A stretch of DNA of 64,000 nt from Melieria omissa (GCA_963971225.1 OZ020268.1:46116404-46180403), one strand, 5' to 3'. Positions 1-11,815 are shown, counted from the first letter of the stretch. The notes: a model not told the origin generated them from the sequence alone. A program made the numbers and translations.

Positions 1-2456
1 ACATTCAAATTGTTATATCTTAACCCATGTGCTGCAAAACATTTGCTTTAGCAAAGACTTAAACCTGCAGTTAAAGTTTTGCAGTTATTTTACAGCTGTG
101 ACTTGGGCAAGCAGAAAGCATTCACAGCTGGCAATCAACACAAACTTTGCCCGAGTCGACAGCTCGTATCTTAGCAGATAAATTACTTCAAAGCTGTAGC
201 GGTATGTATCTAGATACCGTAACATAGTGAGCACCAGAACCCGCACTGACAGTGTGGTGAGTAGCTGACTGATTCAGCATTTGGCCCATAAACCAATTTA
301 CATGAGCGTCCACAGCTCTGTACACACTTAGCAGAAATTCTCCCGTCTGGTGGTCTGCCCACGTGTGTGTGTGTGTGTGCTTGAGAGGATGCTGGGAGTG
401 TAAATAATTAGAGCATTGACACTGATTTGCGCGCCCGAGCTGCAGCTGAGCACTTCTTGCGTTTGTCGCTTGAACTGGCCATGTTTTTTTGGTGTTGTTA
501 TTGTTGCTTCAAAACTGTTTGGCTTTTTTCGCAAATGTTTTGGCAATGATGGCACTTTGGCGCCACTTTTATCACGGAGCGCAATTTAACACAGAGAAGC
601 CTGAATGTGGTCGCAACGCAACTTCTTCGGCTGTCGTTGCTGTCGAATTGTCACAATTGTTGTCAAGTATTCAAGTGTTGAGTGCCACTGTTTATGTGGC
701 GGCTCAAAGTTTGCTGGCTGTGCGCGGCAGTGATGATAACCCTCACCTCAAATACAACAACAAAATCAAACAATGATCCATTTCATTTGGTTTCAAGTGA
801 ATTAATTTTTATTTTGCATGATAAGCAACGCCGAATTTCGAAAGTCACACAACCTATTTCAATTGTGGCTTCAAACTTTGCCAAAAGCCACTTTTGTTTG
901 CTTTCTACACTTCCCATTTCTGTGAAATAGCTTTTTCATTTATTTTTCAATGTCATTTTTATTAGTTTTTGTACCTATTGAGCTCGAACAAGAACAAGCA
1001 CAATTTAATAAATTGAAATGTTTCTTTTAAGTACAGCAATTTCCGCAAAAATTTTTTCGAATTTATAAACGCGCCGCTGATAATCTTCGCTGACCCAGTC
1101 AAATTCGTACAAAAAAAATTATTAAACAATTTTCATATATTTGGACAACCGCTGATTAGGCAACACAAAGCAACGACCAGTGAAATTTCTGAAATATTTT
1201 AATTGATTTATTTTCCTTTCGCAACTCCGAAACTGTCAAAATGCTTGCTTCAGTATTTTTACATTTTGAAATAATCGAAAATACATTTTTTATTGTATGC
1301 TGCAATTTCAAAACTTGGAAAATGTTATTTCAAAATTATTTAATTTTTTTCATTTTTTTTTCATTTTTTCTCTATTATTTATTAATTTTTAACTTTAATA
1401 AATTTGTATTAAATTAACTCTCAAATAACTTAAGCGTGTATGATTTTTAATTAATTTGGTTGTTTAAATTTCTAAATAAAATAAATTAAATTTATAATTC
1501 AATTCCATTAAATTCATAATTCATTCAAATTCATAAATTTCTTATTCATATTTATTGGATAAATTTTTAAAATATTAAAAAAAATTGTTTAATAATTTTT
1601 GTTTCAAAAAGTTTGGTATGTTTGATAAGTTTTCAAAATAATTCATTATATTTATTCTTTCAACTTCTTCTTACTTGAAATCATAAAAAATAACATGTTA
1701 GCTATCGTTTCATAGAAAACCAATAAGTAACTCAATACACTTCCAACGATGTTCAAAAATTTCTTTTCAAAAAATTAAAAGCCTCAAGGCGTTTAATATA
1801 TGTGTCAAGTTTTTCAACTACAATCATTAAGTTTTACGTCAACTTACTCGAAATTTCGCAGGTCAAACCATTTCTTTAAAATTTGGAAGCCAATACAAGA
1901 TGCAAAATGGTCAAATCTTTAGAATAGTGTAGTCAAAATTACACAAAAATTGCTGGTACAAAATATGATTTCGAATGGTATTCGGTTCAAAACTTGTACG
2001 CAAACCCCCCTCCGAAAAAAATGAAATCCTGTGTGTGTGTGTGCGCTGTTCTCAGATGTCTACTGGTGGATCCTTGGTTTGGCAACGATTATGCAAAGAC
2101 CCAGAAATTCTTTAGAAGTGCACCGAAACTTGTCCAAAAACTACCACGAAGTGTTCGCGTTTCTGATTCCTTGTGAGCAACAACACAAACAAACATTGTT
2201 CGCTCAAACAATCTGGGGAATGAAATGTCAACAATGATATGAAGAATTTTACTTGTCAAACACCGAAACTGGATCGTTGTTAGTAATAAGATTTTTTGGA
2301 GAAGTTCATCGCTTTTCAAACTACTCTCGTACTGTTTTCCTCAATTTACTCAAATAAGAATTAATTTCTTTCTTGGGCTAAATTTTAATTAGGTTAGGTT
2401 GGAAAATCAGCTTTCTACATGAAAAAATACTTAAGCAGACTTGAATATTATTTATA
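1..2456. other. Noncoding DNA, left edge
   Basis: No coding region can be supported. A (GT)n run lies at 363-379 and another at 2031-2043. GC content falls after about 900; 900-1990 is strongly AT-rich with many A/T homopolymers. Two TAGGTT units at 2391-2401 resemble the remnant of a retroelement tail. Open frames here are short, unrelated to each other and have no splice context. Confidence 0.6.
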
Positions 2457-2649
2457 ACTAGCGTGGTCTCATTGCCTATGAAAAAGCTCCCAACCTGCCG
2501 TTCGGAACCGGCATAAAACTGTAGGTCTCTTCCACCCGCGTACAAAATTCACACGCACAACACGGGTGGTTGCGGGAAGCTAGGCCTTAGTCTCGCGTAA
2601 GCGGGCTGTCGTGCCAATCAATTATTATTATTATTACTAGCGTGGTCTC
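2457..2649 (+). mobile_element. Short non-LTR/SINE-like retroposon with 14-base target duplication
   Basis: The 14-base word ACTAGCGTGGTCTC occurs at 2457-2470 and again at 2636-2649, exactly flanking a 165-base insert (2471-2635). The insert ends in (ATT)n just before the right copy, as expected of target-primed reverse transcription on the + strand. The body contains a 'CTGCCGTTCGGA...CGGCATAAAACTGTAGGTC' type segment (2496-2526) like the 3' ends of dipteran non-LTR elements or SINEs that finish in (ATT)n. It carries no ORF, so it is either a heavily 5'-truncated copy or a short element. Perfect duplications suggest the insertion is fairly recent. Confidence 0.85.
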
Positions 2650-2699
2650 GCGGCTTTGCACGCAAGTTTAAAGTCAATACCGGTCTAATAAGATCTCAT

Positions 2700-3240
2700 T
2701 TAAAGTGCTTTCACCATATTTTAAGTCGATAGATCTCTTAAATCATGTTTCCCCCATACAAACTCTCAACTCGTCGTTGAACCCGTCAGAGAACAGTAAA
2801 CCCGAAAACAGAACCAGCGAACAGACTCATTAAATCCTGTTTCTTAATACAAAGTCTCAACCCATCGTTAAGATAAGATTTTTATAAACCAAAAAAAATT
2901 TGAATAAATTTCATTGCAGTCACTTTTTACAGTTACTCTAAACAACCTTTAAGCCCGTCGTTGACCTCATTAGATTTCGATTTTCGAAAAAAGGAAAAAC
3001 ACATGCTGAATTGTTTCACATGTGAAGTGATTGTACCATGTTTGAAATAAAAGACCCAAAATTCGTGTTTCTCTATATAAACTTTTAACCCTTTGTTTAC
3101 AAATTTCAGTTTTGGTTTAAAAAAAATTTAAAAACACGTGTCTAATTATTTTTGATTTCAACATCAACATCAACAACATTTTTCGTAGTCTTACCGTATA
3201 CGAACTTTAACCCATTGTTAACCCGGTTTAACATTGATTA
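2700..3240. repeat. Degenerate tandem repeat, unit about 90-140 bases
   Basis: A motif of the form 'ATACAAACTCTCAACTCGTCGTTGAACC' recurs near 2755, 2847, 2933, 3075 and 3195. It always has an '(A/T)CAAACT...CAACCC...CGTTRA' core, with spacings of about 92, 90, 140 and 120 bases. The copies are much diverged. No ORF spans the array. Confidence 0.55.
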
Positions 3241-3310
3241 AAAAAAAAACAAAAACAACAACAAAAAAACAAAAACAACAACAACAAACAAAACAAACAA
3301 CAACAAAAAT
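3241..3310. repeat. A-rich (AAC)n/(AAACA)n low-complexity run
   Basis: About 70 bases of A and C only, mostly CAACAA and CAAAAACAA units. It could be an old retroelement tail, but no element body is recognisable next to it. Confidence 0.8.
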
Positions 3311-5480
3311 GTTTCATATTATTTTTAATTTGGAGTATTTTCGCCAAATTTGAAATCAATGGGCGCTTTTAATCAAGAAACTATAATTTTTAGTTCAAGA
3401 AAAAATTTATACAAAGAAAACAAAATAAAAAAAAATAATAATTTTTAAAAATCAGTATATCAGATTTATCGCTAAGATTTGATTTTTATAATTATTTTTT
3501 TTAAGAATTTTTTTTACCTCTATTGAAAAATCTGTAAACAAGGTTAAGTTTATTAGTTTTAGTCTAAAAATTGATTTTTTTTTATTCTTATTTTTAACTA
3601 GTTTGCTAAATTGTGTCCTTTTTTTATTTTGAAATTTTGTTTTCTTAACATTACATTTTTCTTTTGCCATCCATAAACCTTCAACAACCATCACATTGGC
3701 CAGACACCAGCACCAATGGCAGCACAGAGAAGAAGAAGAAGTACAACTACCCCTGGGGTGAGTTGCACCCACCCCCGACTGCAGGCAGTGCAATTTCCGC
3801 GCATGCGCCTCTCTCACCAAACATTGAGTGCTCGCCGCCAATCAACTGACATTTGTGCAGATTTGTGCAGCACTTAATGTTTGCTCAGCGCGTTTCTCTA
3901 CCAGGAAAGGCGAATCGAAAAGGCCTTGGCGCAAATTGATACTTTGTCACCCTGACCAGTTGTCAAACACAAAATTAAGCACAACACTTGGCACGCTTGA
4001 CACTTGGCCACTCTGGAGCCAATTAAGGGTGGATTGCAATCGCTGCGCTGTTAGTTGAGTTGGTTGAGCTTTTTTGGAATAATTTAAATTGGCTTTTGGG
4101 TTTTAATCAAAAATGGAGCGTTCACTGTGACGTGAAGTCACAATTGTTACTCCTTTTATTGCATGTGGCAAGGCCATCATAATTTGTATGTATGCTCAAT
4201 GTTGCTCCTGTGTCCGCTGCATTTCAATTGTGGTTATAAATTTTAATAAAACACCAATAAATACCGAAATGTGCGCCCGCAACCGCAGTCGCTGCCAGCC
4301 GCAATTGCAAATGCAAATGAAATGGCTATGAGGTAATGCAGCTGAAAAGGAGGCGCCCGCATGAGCACATTGCGAATACCGGGAATCGATTTAGTAGAAA
4401 GCAGACAGCACTGAAAAATCATCGAAAACCCAAACAATAAAAACAACGCACCACCATTTAACAACAACGACAACACCCACAGACGATAAATAACATTTGC
4501 GCTGAACAAATGAAAGAAAATATTTTGCCAACTCATACGAGTTGAGTTAATTTTGGAACATTGCCGGCCACATGTCAACGTCAATGCATCACATATCATT
4601 GAATATATATATATGTGTGTGTGTGTATGTTCATTATACGCCAAGACTGACATGTGAGATGTGCAATTGCAGTCAGAAGCCAGAGTGCGCCCAGTGTGTG
4701 TTCTGGATCAGCTTCCACTACTCTCAGCTGTAACGGTGAGCACTTTGCTGGATCAACTGATGTGGCTTGAGAACCCTGGAGCCAAAACCTTCTCACACAG
4801 CTGCAATTTTGGGGCTAAGAGTCATTGGCAAGGAACCGCTTTTGCCGTCATCACTCACCGAAATGCTGCAATGCGGTAAGCAAACACTAAATGCTGAGTC
4901 TTAGGTGAGAGCAACGCTTAGAACTGTTGAGTGGTGCATTAGTGTCGGGGAGAGGAAGTCTGCAGTTTCATGTGGCGCATCTTTTATTTTCAACAGCCAA
5001 CTGATAAGAGCCAACACACAAAAGCTTATAAAACGGCGGGAATGGAAGTAAAGTAAGCTGAGCTTAGGTATGCGCGCCCGCCAGCATGTGCAACAACAAC
5101 AACAACAATTGAAACAGTATCAAGATAAAACCAAACAAGCATATAAACAAAGTCGACAACACGTTTACGGCGGAGTGCAACAAGGCACTTGACAGCAATA
5201 CAACCCAGCCAAAAGGATTGTAATAGGAGTTGGGGATAAAGTTGGTATGAAACGGTTGTCGAGCCACAAAATTAAAAGTGACAAATTTAAAAATTCATGT
5301 ATTAATAAAAAAAAAATACATATACATACTGATAAGTTTTGGAAGCTTGTATGCAAAGAACCCATACTGAGAGGGCGAAGTTCCTACACAACTTCTGAGC
5401 CTAATAGCCTTTAAACCATATTTGTCACATATAATGTTTGAATTGCCGAAAGCCGCCATTGCGCAACTGAAAGCAGATAA
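3311..5480. other. Noncoding DNA with GC-richer island 3.66-4.88 kb
   Basis: AT-rich to 3650, then a moderately GC-rich stretch with short open frames on both strands and no coding signature. An (AT)n-(GT)n microsatellite lies at 4603-4627. GTGAGC after 4735 and GTAAGC after 4875 look like splice donors, but no matching acceptor with an open frame was found. The island could be regulatory DNA or untranslated exon; nothing decides. Confidence 0.5.
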
Positions 5481-5499
5481 AAAATATAATAAAATAGAA

Positions 5500-5995
5500 T
5501 GGAAATTAATGGGGTTTGAGTCACTGAGGGAACATCCCCCAGACCAACCGACCTAGTGAAGCTTAGTAACTCACGGGGGCTTAGGTGCTTGATGTTCTCT
5601 TCTGCAAGCCAAAACTTGACCAGGTTACGCATTCGTACATTACAATAATGTATTCGCGAGTCTCCTCTGCTCTTCCACAGAGTCTACAGACGTTAACCTG
5701 TTCTAGCTCGATTGTATGCATAAGTTTCTTCAGTCTGTAGTGCCCAGTTAGAAGACCGTCGACCTGTCTAAGCTGGTTCTTACTAAGTTCGAGGCATTCT
5801 TCACTTCACTGCCTCCTGCATCCTGCCACCTCCTCGTTTCCGTCAACTCCTATGTGTCCTGGAGCCCAGATGATTTGATATGGTTTTATATGCCCAGTAC
5901 ATTCAATGCCGCTTTGCATTCCAACACTAAACCTGAGTTAATCTCATATGAGATTAGAGCTTGAAAGGCTGCTTGACTAACGAAACATTTAACGA
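5500..5995 (-). pseudogene. Non-LTR retrotransposon fragment: RNase H and C-terminal zinc-binding domain
   Basis: Read on the minus strand, 5985-5905 gives 'SQAAFQALISYEINSG', the second active-site block of retroelement RNase H (usually DSQAAxxAL). About 5882-5830 gives 'YQIIWAPGHIGVDGNEE', the final RNase H block (W-PGHxGxxGNE). From about 5770 comes 'LLTGHYRLKKLMHTIE', then 'CRLCGRAEETREYI', the usual tail domain with a CxxC pair and E-ET-E-I spacing. Stops and frameshifts interrupt it. This order (RNase H, LTGH, zinc motif) is typical of RNase H-bearing non-LTR elements (I/LOA/R1-like clades). The exact clade cannot be fixed here. It is a dead, 5'-truncated copy. Confidence 0.8.
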
Positions 5996-6069
5996 TGTCT
6001 TGACCCCTGTATGAACGCTCGAGATTGATTTGCACACAGCAGATGAAAAAACATATTAATAATAAAAAA

Positions 6070-6420
6070 GGATAAAAAACAAGGAAGCCAAAAAATGGAT
6101 AGGGATAGATTGCACGCCAAAAAGACCAGCCGACCGTATTGTAAGAAACAACTTGGAAAACTTCAAAGCAAATTAGTCGTTAATATCACACGGATCAATG
6201 CGAAAAAAAGGCTTCAAGTCGGGTTAGGGAAAACTAAATCCTTGAATGTAGGATAAAGGATAAAGAAGCATAAAAAATGGAGATGGAAAAGTTGCACGCT
6301 AAAACGACCAGCCAACCATATTACAGGACAAAATTAGGAAGACTTCAAAGCAAATAAGTTGTTAGGATTACATGAATCAATGCAAAAAAAGGCATTAAGC
6401 CGAGTTAGAGAAATGCGAAG
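6070..6420. repeat. Two-copy tandem repeat, period about 182 bases
   Basis: The segment starting 'TTGCACGCCAAAAAGACCAG' at about 6110 is repeated as 'TTGCACGCTAAAACGACCAG' at about 6292. Both are followed by matching 'ACTTCAAAGCAAAT' and 'GGATCAATGCGAAAAAAAGG' type blocks. Copies are roughly 80% identical by eye. No coding content. Confidence 0.75.
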
Positions 6421-7012
6421 TTTCAATAAGAAAATCGATGATTCCTTGAAGAATTAACAAGTCCATACAATTCTTGTGAACCACTTTCCAATGTGGATCT
6501 CGTACTGTATATACTAAGGAAATAACAAATAGGTAAATAGGTAGTAGGTAAATAATAGATAATGAAAACATAAAACACAAGCAGGTAGTTTAAGACATAT
6601 TTTGAACAAGATCTTTGAAGATTCTTGTTTAGTTATTTCGATTTATCGATATATTTAGTCTAAAGATCAATGTTATCCAATTTAAGGTCAGTCATATCAT
6701 TTCAGATGGGATGATCGGTTTTTTACTCCTAAAGAGGAAAAACGTCCGACTGTATAACAGAAAATCTTCACTTTCTGCTTCTTCACACTGAAACGGTTTC
6801 AACAGCTCTTTCACTGGTCTAATTCACCCCAACTTAATACATTTCTACGAGTAACTATGAGTGCAAATTACAGCTTTTGATTTATTTAGCACGTAGTAAT
6901 AATCCTGAAATGATCGAATAATCGATTCTGCTTTACCACAGAAATTTTGGACATGGTCGATGTGCTTGAAATGAGTTTTCAAAGCCAATCTCTCTGAATC
7001 CCTGTCTTTGAG
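6421..7012. other. Noncoding DNA
   Basis: AT-rich sequence without a supported gene, RNA or element. It lies directly upstream of the candidate two-exon ORF at 7013; no core promoter motif with correct spacing was seen. Confidence 0.5.
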
Positions 7013-7312
7013 ATGTTTTCGAAGACTGCTGCACGCAGAGAGGCCTCAGTTCGCACCTTCACCGAAACAATGCCGCCTGATGTAATATTCCACTGCTCTT
7101 TGCATTACCAGGTGAGTTTATTTCTGTTCCTTGGCTATGAATCAGATTTCTGTGTTAATTTTTAACTGACTTTTCACATTCAGTTATTAAAAATCAAGCT
7201 GAGGAAGTCCTCTCTACGCATCGTTGCTTGTGGCCAACTGGATATTCCATATACCTGTAGTCAGAATGATTCTATGGCATTCAAGTACCATACGGTTTTT
7301 GGGATCAGGTGA
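7013..7312 (+). CDS. Candidate two-exon small ORF (75 aa), unidentified
   Basis: I do not recognise this product. An ATG at 7013 opens 33 codons ending '...DVIFHCSLHYQ' at 7111, followed by a consensus CAG|GTGAGT donor. A 72-base intron (7112-7183) has a 'TTTTTAACTGAC' branch-like segment and a 'TTTTCACATTCAG' acceptor. Exon 2 (7184-7312) keeps phase 0, starts 'LLKIKLRKSSLRIVACGQLD' and runs 42 codons to TGA at 7310. CAG|GTGAGA at 7308 could be another donor, so the frame might continue. No signal peptide or membrane segment is evident. The frame is also open upstream of the ATG in part. Intron size and signals suit a fly gene, but two frames this short can arise by chance; it might also be a decayed repeat ORF. 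Confidence 0.3.
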
Positions 7313-7960
7313 GAGATCACTTATGCGAGAATAACGTGAATAATGTGAAGGATCAGTGATATAATGTGATGATGCGATAAGTTGATCAAGAAAAAGAAGC
7401 TTGGGTCTGTCTAATCAAATAAATTAAATAAATTAATTAATGTTTTTATACTTAAAACTTTGATAACTAACCACAAATTTCGTTGCTATTTCCACAAAAG
7501 TTAATTTTTTTTCTAAAATTCCTTTTTATTTCAACTAAAACAAAATTAAAACTTTGAAAATTAAAACTTCAGTGCTTGTGATTTAAAAAATATATATCTA
7601 TTTAATTTGTTTTTAAAAAAAGGACCTAACACAATTGTGTAGTAGATCACACAATCACTTCGGACGGTCCTCAAAGGGTTAAGTATTTTCTTGTTAAATG
7701 TGGATGATCGGTGGATCGAGAAATGAATAGAATTTCCGCCAATTCGATTAACCCACTTTGTACTAACAATTTTTGTGGCCGTAGCTTGTGTTGCACACTC
7801 ATGTGCCACATATGCGCTCATATGCAACAGATGTGTGGCATGTTGCGTGTCTTCGATTCTTGCGGATGTGTCGAGTATGTTTTATTTGTTGTTGTTATCA
7901 GTTTGTGCTTTTGCTGAGAATGTAAACAAGATTTGTTGACTTTACGAATTTTCAAAACAG
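7313..7960. other. Noncoding DNA
   Basis: AT-rich to about 7680, then balanced. An Inr-like TCAGTT lies at 7898-7903 without a DPE at +28 or a TATA box at -30. The sequence ends in 'TTTTCAAAACAG', a possible acceptor for the exon that follows. Confidence 0.45.
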
Positions 7961-8324
7961 CAACAACAGCAACACATGCAACTCTTGCCAACGCGCGAAC
8001 TCAACACTCCCCCACACCTCAACCGACCAACAGACCCACTCGACGTAAGTATTCGCTGCCAAGCCACACTCAACTCTAATCGGCTGCCTTTCAGCCCAAC
8101 GCTCCCACACGGCCCTGTTGAGGCCTGCGACCTGTGCTGTGCCCCACACGACCCAAGTGCCGGTCGCTGCCGTCTGCTTCACTCAACTGCGGCGGCATCA
8201 TGCAACTGTCAGTCGACTCGCTTTTCATTTGTTTACATTTGACTCGCGAGTGCTCTCCAGAGTTTCCTGTCCGTCCGCTCAGCCGTCTGTCTGTTCGCCG
8301 GTAGATAGCGTCATCGGCACCGAG
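7961..8324 (+). other. Candidate 5' exon pair with 50-base intron (8045-8094)
   Basis: A possible exon ends at 8044 (CTCGAC|GTAAGTAT donor). The intron 8045-8094 is 50 bases, contains CTAAT 19 bases before its end and finishes GCTGCCTTTCAG; this donor, branch and acceptor set is close to the fly consensus for minimal introns. The second exon 8095-8324 ends at GAG|GTGAGT. The first piece is open in one frame from 7961 ('QQQQHMQLLPTRELNTPPHL'), but that frame stops nine codons into exon 2, so an untranslated leader is more likely than coding. The left edge (acceptor at 7960 or a start site) is uncertain. It could splice to the acceptor at 16416 and serve the signal-peptide exon. That link is inference. 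Confidence 0.45.
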
Positions 8325-9440
8325 GTGAGTGCGCCTATCCATATCGCGTCGCTTGCGGCTTTTCAATTCGCAGCACGAGTGCGTGCCATGTGCTCACCTG
8401 TGTGAATGATTTGTCGTGTTCGCCCTGAGCGTTTCACCGGCCCGCTCGCTCCCACTGCACGCACTTCATTTGGCACAGCACTCGCTGCTGTCTGCCGTCC
8501 TAGCAACAAACAGATAAAACGCAATGCAATAACAACAACAACAATAAAATAAACACCTCATAGTACTCAGTCGCATTGTGGCGACGGCGGCCGCCCTCGA
8601 AGGTGCCGCCGCATGATTTTTCGAATTTCTGCGCGTGCTTCGAGGTGTAAACGAGCGGCAGACGCTGCGCTGCGCCGAGTTGCGTTACCGGTTCGCTGTA
8701 GCGGCGGTTCTGTTGTTCGTCGGTTTGTTTGCGCTCTTTGCTGTTGTTGTTGTTGGTTTGTTAGCGTTTCGCTGAAGTTGCTTCGGGCCAAATAGTTGCC
8801 GGGCAACTCGGTCGGCTGTCAGCATAGGCGCAGCGAATTTGCGTTCGAGCAGAAAGCAGAAATCAAAACAAAAAAGATGAAAAACCGCTCAAACGACACA
8901 CACAAACTTTTGCCGCTTCTCTGTCTTTGCTGTTGTCTGTCGTTTGTTGCCGGCACAACTCAGCTTGGCACGTTGCTGTTGCCATTTATTTTGTTGTTGT
9001 TGTTGTTATTGCTTGGGTTTGTGCGGCCCTTCGTGGTCGGGTAAGCGAGGCAGCGAAATCACAACGACAAACGAGCGAATGTGTGCAGCGTGAGAGAACG
9101 GCAGAGCACAGCAAAGTTGGTCTGTGTGTGTGGGTGGAGATGTTAACGGCAAAGGGACGAGAGCCCCTTCCCGCCGTTGCGGAGTTAGGTGCATTCAAAA
9201 GTGTGAATAGGGCTTTAGAATATTTGCCGAGGCAAAAATGTTTGCAGAAATTATTAGTACTATACTTTGTTTTTTATAAAAAACGAAGTAAACACATTAC
9301 CGATCAGGGGTTGACAGAGAAATTTGAACCGTTTAGTGGAAAAAATATTAAAAATATTTGAACATATTTATTGATTCTTGAAGAAGAATTCATTGAAAAA
9401 TTCGAGACATTGACTAAGGTCTCAATTGACATCTACGCAG
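8325..9440. other. GC-rich noncoding island
   Basis: GC-rich to about 9200, with (CAA)n at about 8528-8545 and TTGTTG runs on the other half. An Inr-like TCAGTC (8567-8572) lacks a DPE. A donor-like CGG|GTAAGC occurs at 9040/9041. The longest open frames (for example 8927-9361) are rich in codons from TTG/GTT runs and are not believable proteins. It may hold untranslated exon or promoter DNA of the + strand gene. Confidence 0.45.
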
Positions 9441-9444
9441 ATAC

Positions 9445-10240
9445 TTAGATAATAGGGTTGGTTGTGGGATATTTGATAGGAACTGGGGATATGCCCCTCA
9501 CACTTCGGTTACCCGAATACTGCAGTGTCTTTTAGGCTGACTTAGTGAAAAAGTGCATTTCACGTAATGCTATCACCCACATTTACTCAGACAGCCAGAC
9601 GGCAATCAAGTCCTATCACAGCTTGTGTCTGATTATCGCCGCCATCTCAACAGTGCAGCAAAGGGTCAAAGGTCAACTTCTTTTGAGTATATGTCCACAG
9701 AGACATCACAGGGAACTGCGAGGTCGATAAATTGGCAAGATTCGGAACACTTATAGAGGTAACGACCCTCTTTATCGCCATTGACGTCACTCTTGCTTCG
9801 GTTAAACATACCTTCAAGCGGCACTGTCTTTAAGGCGTAAAGAACCTTTAGATAAAAGAGCACACCTACAGCATTGCCAGTCAAACCTAACCATAACGAA
9901 ACAATAGGCAGTCCAGGCATCTGCTCATTCGAACCTAAACTCAATCAGCTCAGTGGTTGCTGTGCTCATGGGGCACCGGGAAGATACGTTGAAAGACGGG
10001 TTGACAAAACCAATTCTGAAAGAAAGAAAAAAGGGTTCCTCCACCTTATGACCCAATGTCTCTGACCTGAAAAAGACTAAAATTTCAAAGGTCTTTATTT
10101 AACACCAGCTTAACCGAGCTTTCAACTCTTGAAATCAGGAAGATAGCGTGGCTCATATCATAATCGCTGTGGTTCCCAGCATCGTAGAGAGAGAGTCGTG
10201 CTATTCCACTGTGGTATCACAGTGAGCCATTTTTTGTGTC
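9445..10240 (+). pseudogene. Non-LTR retrotransposon fragment: RNase H region to 3' end
   Basis: In + strand frames, about 9505-9535 gives 'LRLPEYCSVF', matching the start of retroelement RNase H (LPxxCSVFQAE). About 9560-9610 gives 'ITHIYSDSQTAIKS' (the DSQxAIK block), and 9690-9750 gives 'VHRDITGNCEVDKLARFGT' (PGHxxIxGNxxADxLAR block). The frames shift between these blocks and stops are frequent. Near 10214 'GGTATCACAGTGAGCC' resembles the start of the 3' UTR seen after such ORFs in flies. The copy is 5'-truncated and inactive. It belongs to the same broad class as the fragments at 5.5, 12.0, 31.6 and 60.5 kb. Confidence 0.8.
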
Positions 10241-11500
10241 TAAGCAACCTTTTTGAGGAGAAGACTAGGAAGCCACATCTTTGATACCATCTTTTGAAAT
10301 TACTATGGTGTATTACTGAATATCAGACTGAAGAGGTAGGTTATTTTTGGAGATTGGACACGGATCCTACCGTACCAACTAAATGCTTTATATTTAATAG
10401 CTTAGGATTTATAACAAACACAGCAGCAAAATTGTATACAGCATAAATGTAGATATCATTGTCTTGAAGTCCAGAGTGCACAGGTGCTTACAAAAACACC
10501 TACCATCTAAGTTTCAAGTTATTTTATACTAAAACCAACTGAGATGTGATGATAGCATTGTAGAGGTCCTCAAGTGGCGCAAGGCTGTCAGACAGACAGA
10601 CTATATATATACCTCTAGCAAAAGCGAATCCCAAGGAGACCATATGCTGTCCCGTGATAAATCCAATAACTAGCCGAAGGCCCTTTCTTCCTAATTTAAA
10701 TACCTAATAGTCTTGTACCTCTGCAACGCTTTAAATTATAAGTAGGTATGTAAGTCGTTAATGCAGAATTGGATCCATTTCGCAGTACTTGTTAAAGTAA
10801 CGTTGCTTATTCTCGAACAATCCCTTAAATTACTTGCGTGGTTTCAGAGACACTACCTGTAGCTTTGCTTATTGCTGCAGACAGACGTTTGTGGCGCATA
10901 TTTTCTCTCGAAAATGCTTTCAGTAACTTTCCGAAAGGTGGAAACCTCCGTCAAGGAAGGCAGAAAGAACGTTACCAGTTCAATCAAGATATATTTTTCC
11001 CTTATTTAATTCGCTTGGAATCATAGGGCCTCAACAGGGCAAATGCCTTGTATTGCTGACGTAAATCAATCAGTGTTTTTAGAACCCATCATGGTTAGAT
11101 TTTTACTAGCGGTCTTCTTTGATGGGCCTACCATTAACCGTCCCCTAGAAGATACACCTTCCTATAGTTACGAGTACTTTCGTACTTTCAAAGTTTTCTG
11201 AAGGTCCACCCATTTCCTACAACCTTGAGGGTCTCATCAGTGATCTTTTTATCCCATTCCTCTCTCTTGATCCATTTTGAAAATAGAGTGATTTCATATT
11301 TTTCTTTCAAAGGTCCGGAAACAAGCTATATTGCTCCGAGACCCTTTTGAAGATGATTGAAGTGATTTCATATTTTTCTATCAAACTCTACCACGGGTAC
11401 ACGGTTACTGTTTAGCCATCCGTAATAACCTATATTGCTTCCACAGCCTTTTCTATGAACCGAGTTCCTGTCATCGTGGTAGTTTCGATACAAAAACAAC
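10241..11500. other. Noncoding DNA, repeat-derived in part
   Basis: No gene supported. A diverged duplication lies at 11288-11460: 'GTGATTTCATATTTTTCT' occurs at about 11289 and 11361, and 'CTATATTGCT' follows each copy. The sequence may be old retroelement body, but no conserved domain could be read. Confidence 0.45.
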
Positions 11501-11519
11501 TTACATGTTTAATTTTTTA

Positions 11520-11815
11520 TCGAGTTCTAGTACTAGTTGTAGAATTAAGAGTCTACAAATATAATTAGCCAAATCCGATGTGTACTTTTCGAGATATCAG
11601 CGGATATAATGTGTAGTCTTTGTAGGTATGGAACACGTGCGGTCTTTCTAATGTTAAACTAGTGAGCCGTTTGAGTGCGGCGTCAAATTGTGGGTCCTGA
11701 TTTCCATTTCTCCATGCCATACGTTTCAAACCAATTCAAATCGTAAAATCATGGGCCATATGGGCCTTTGTGTGTCTCGTACAGAGGCAGCCACCCTAAC
11801 CTTACCTCCTATATT
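11520..11815 (+). repeat. Dispersed repeat ending in a retroelement-like 3' tail
   Basis: Positions 11545-11665 match 25744-25860 ('ATGTGTACTTTT-GAGATATC' and 'TTTGTAGGTAT' shared in the same order). The end at 11755-11812 reads 'GGGCCATATGGGCCT...GAGGCAGCCACCCTAACC', a typical 3' end of dipteran non-LTR elements. The repeat is therefore probably untranslated or terminal sequence of such an element. Confidence 0.55.
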
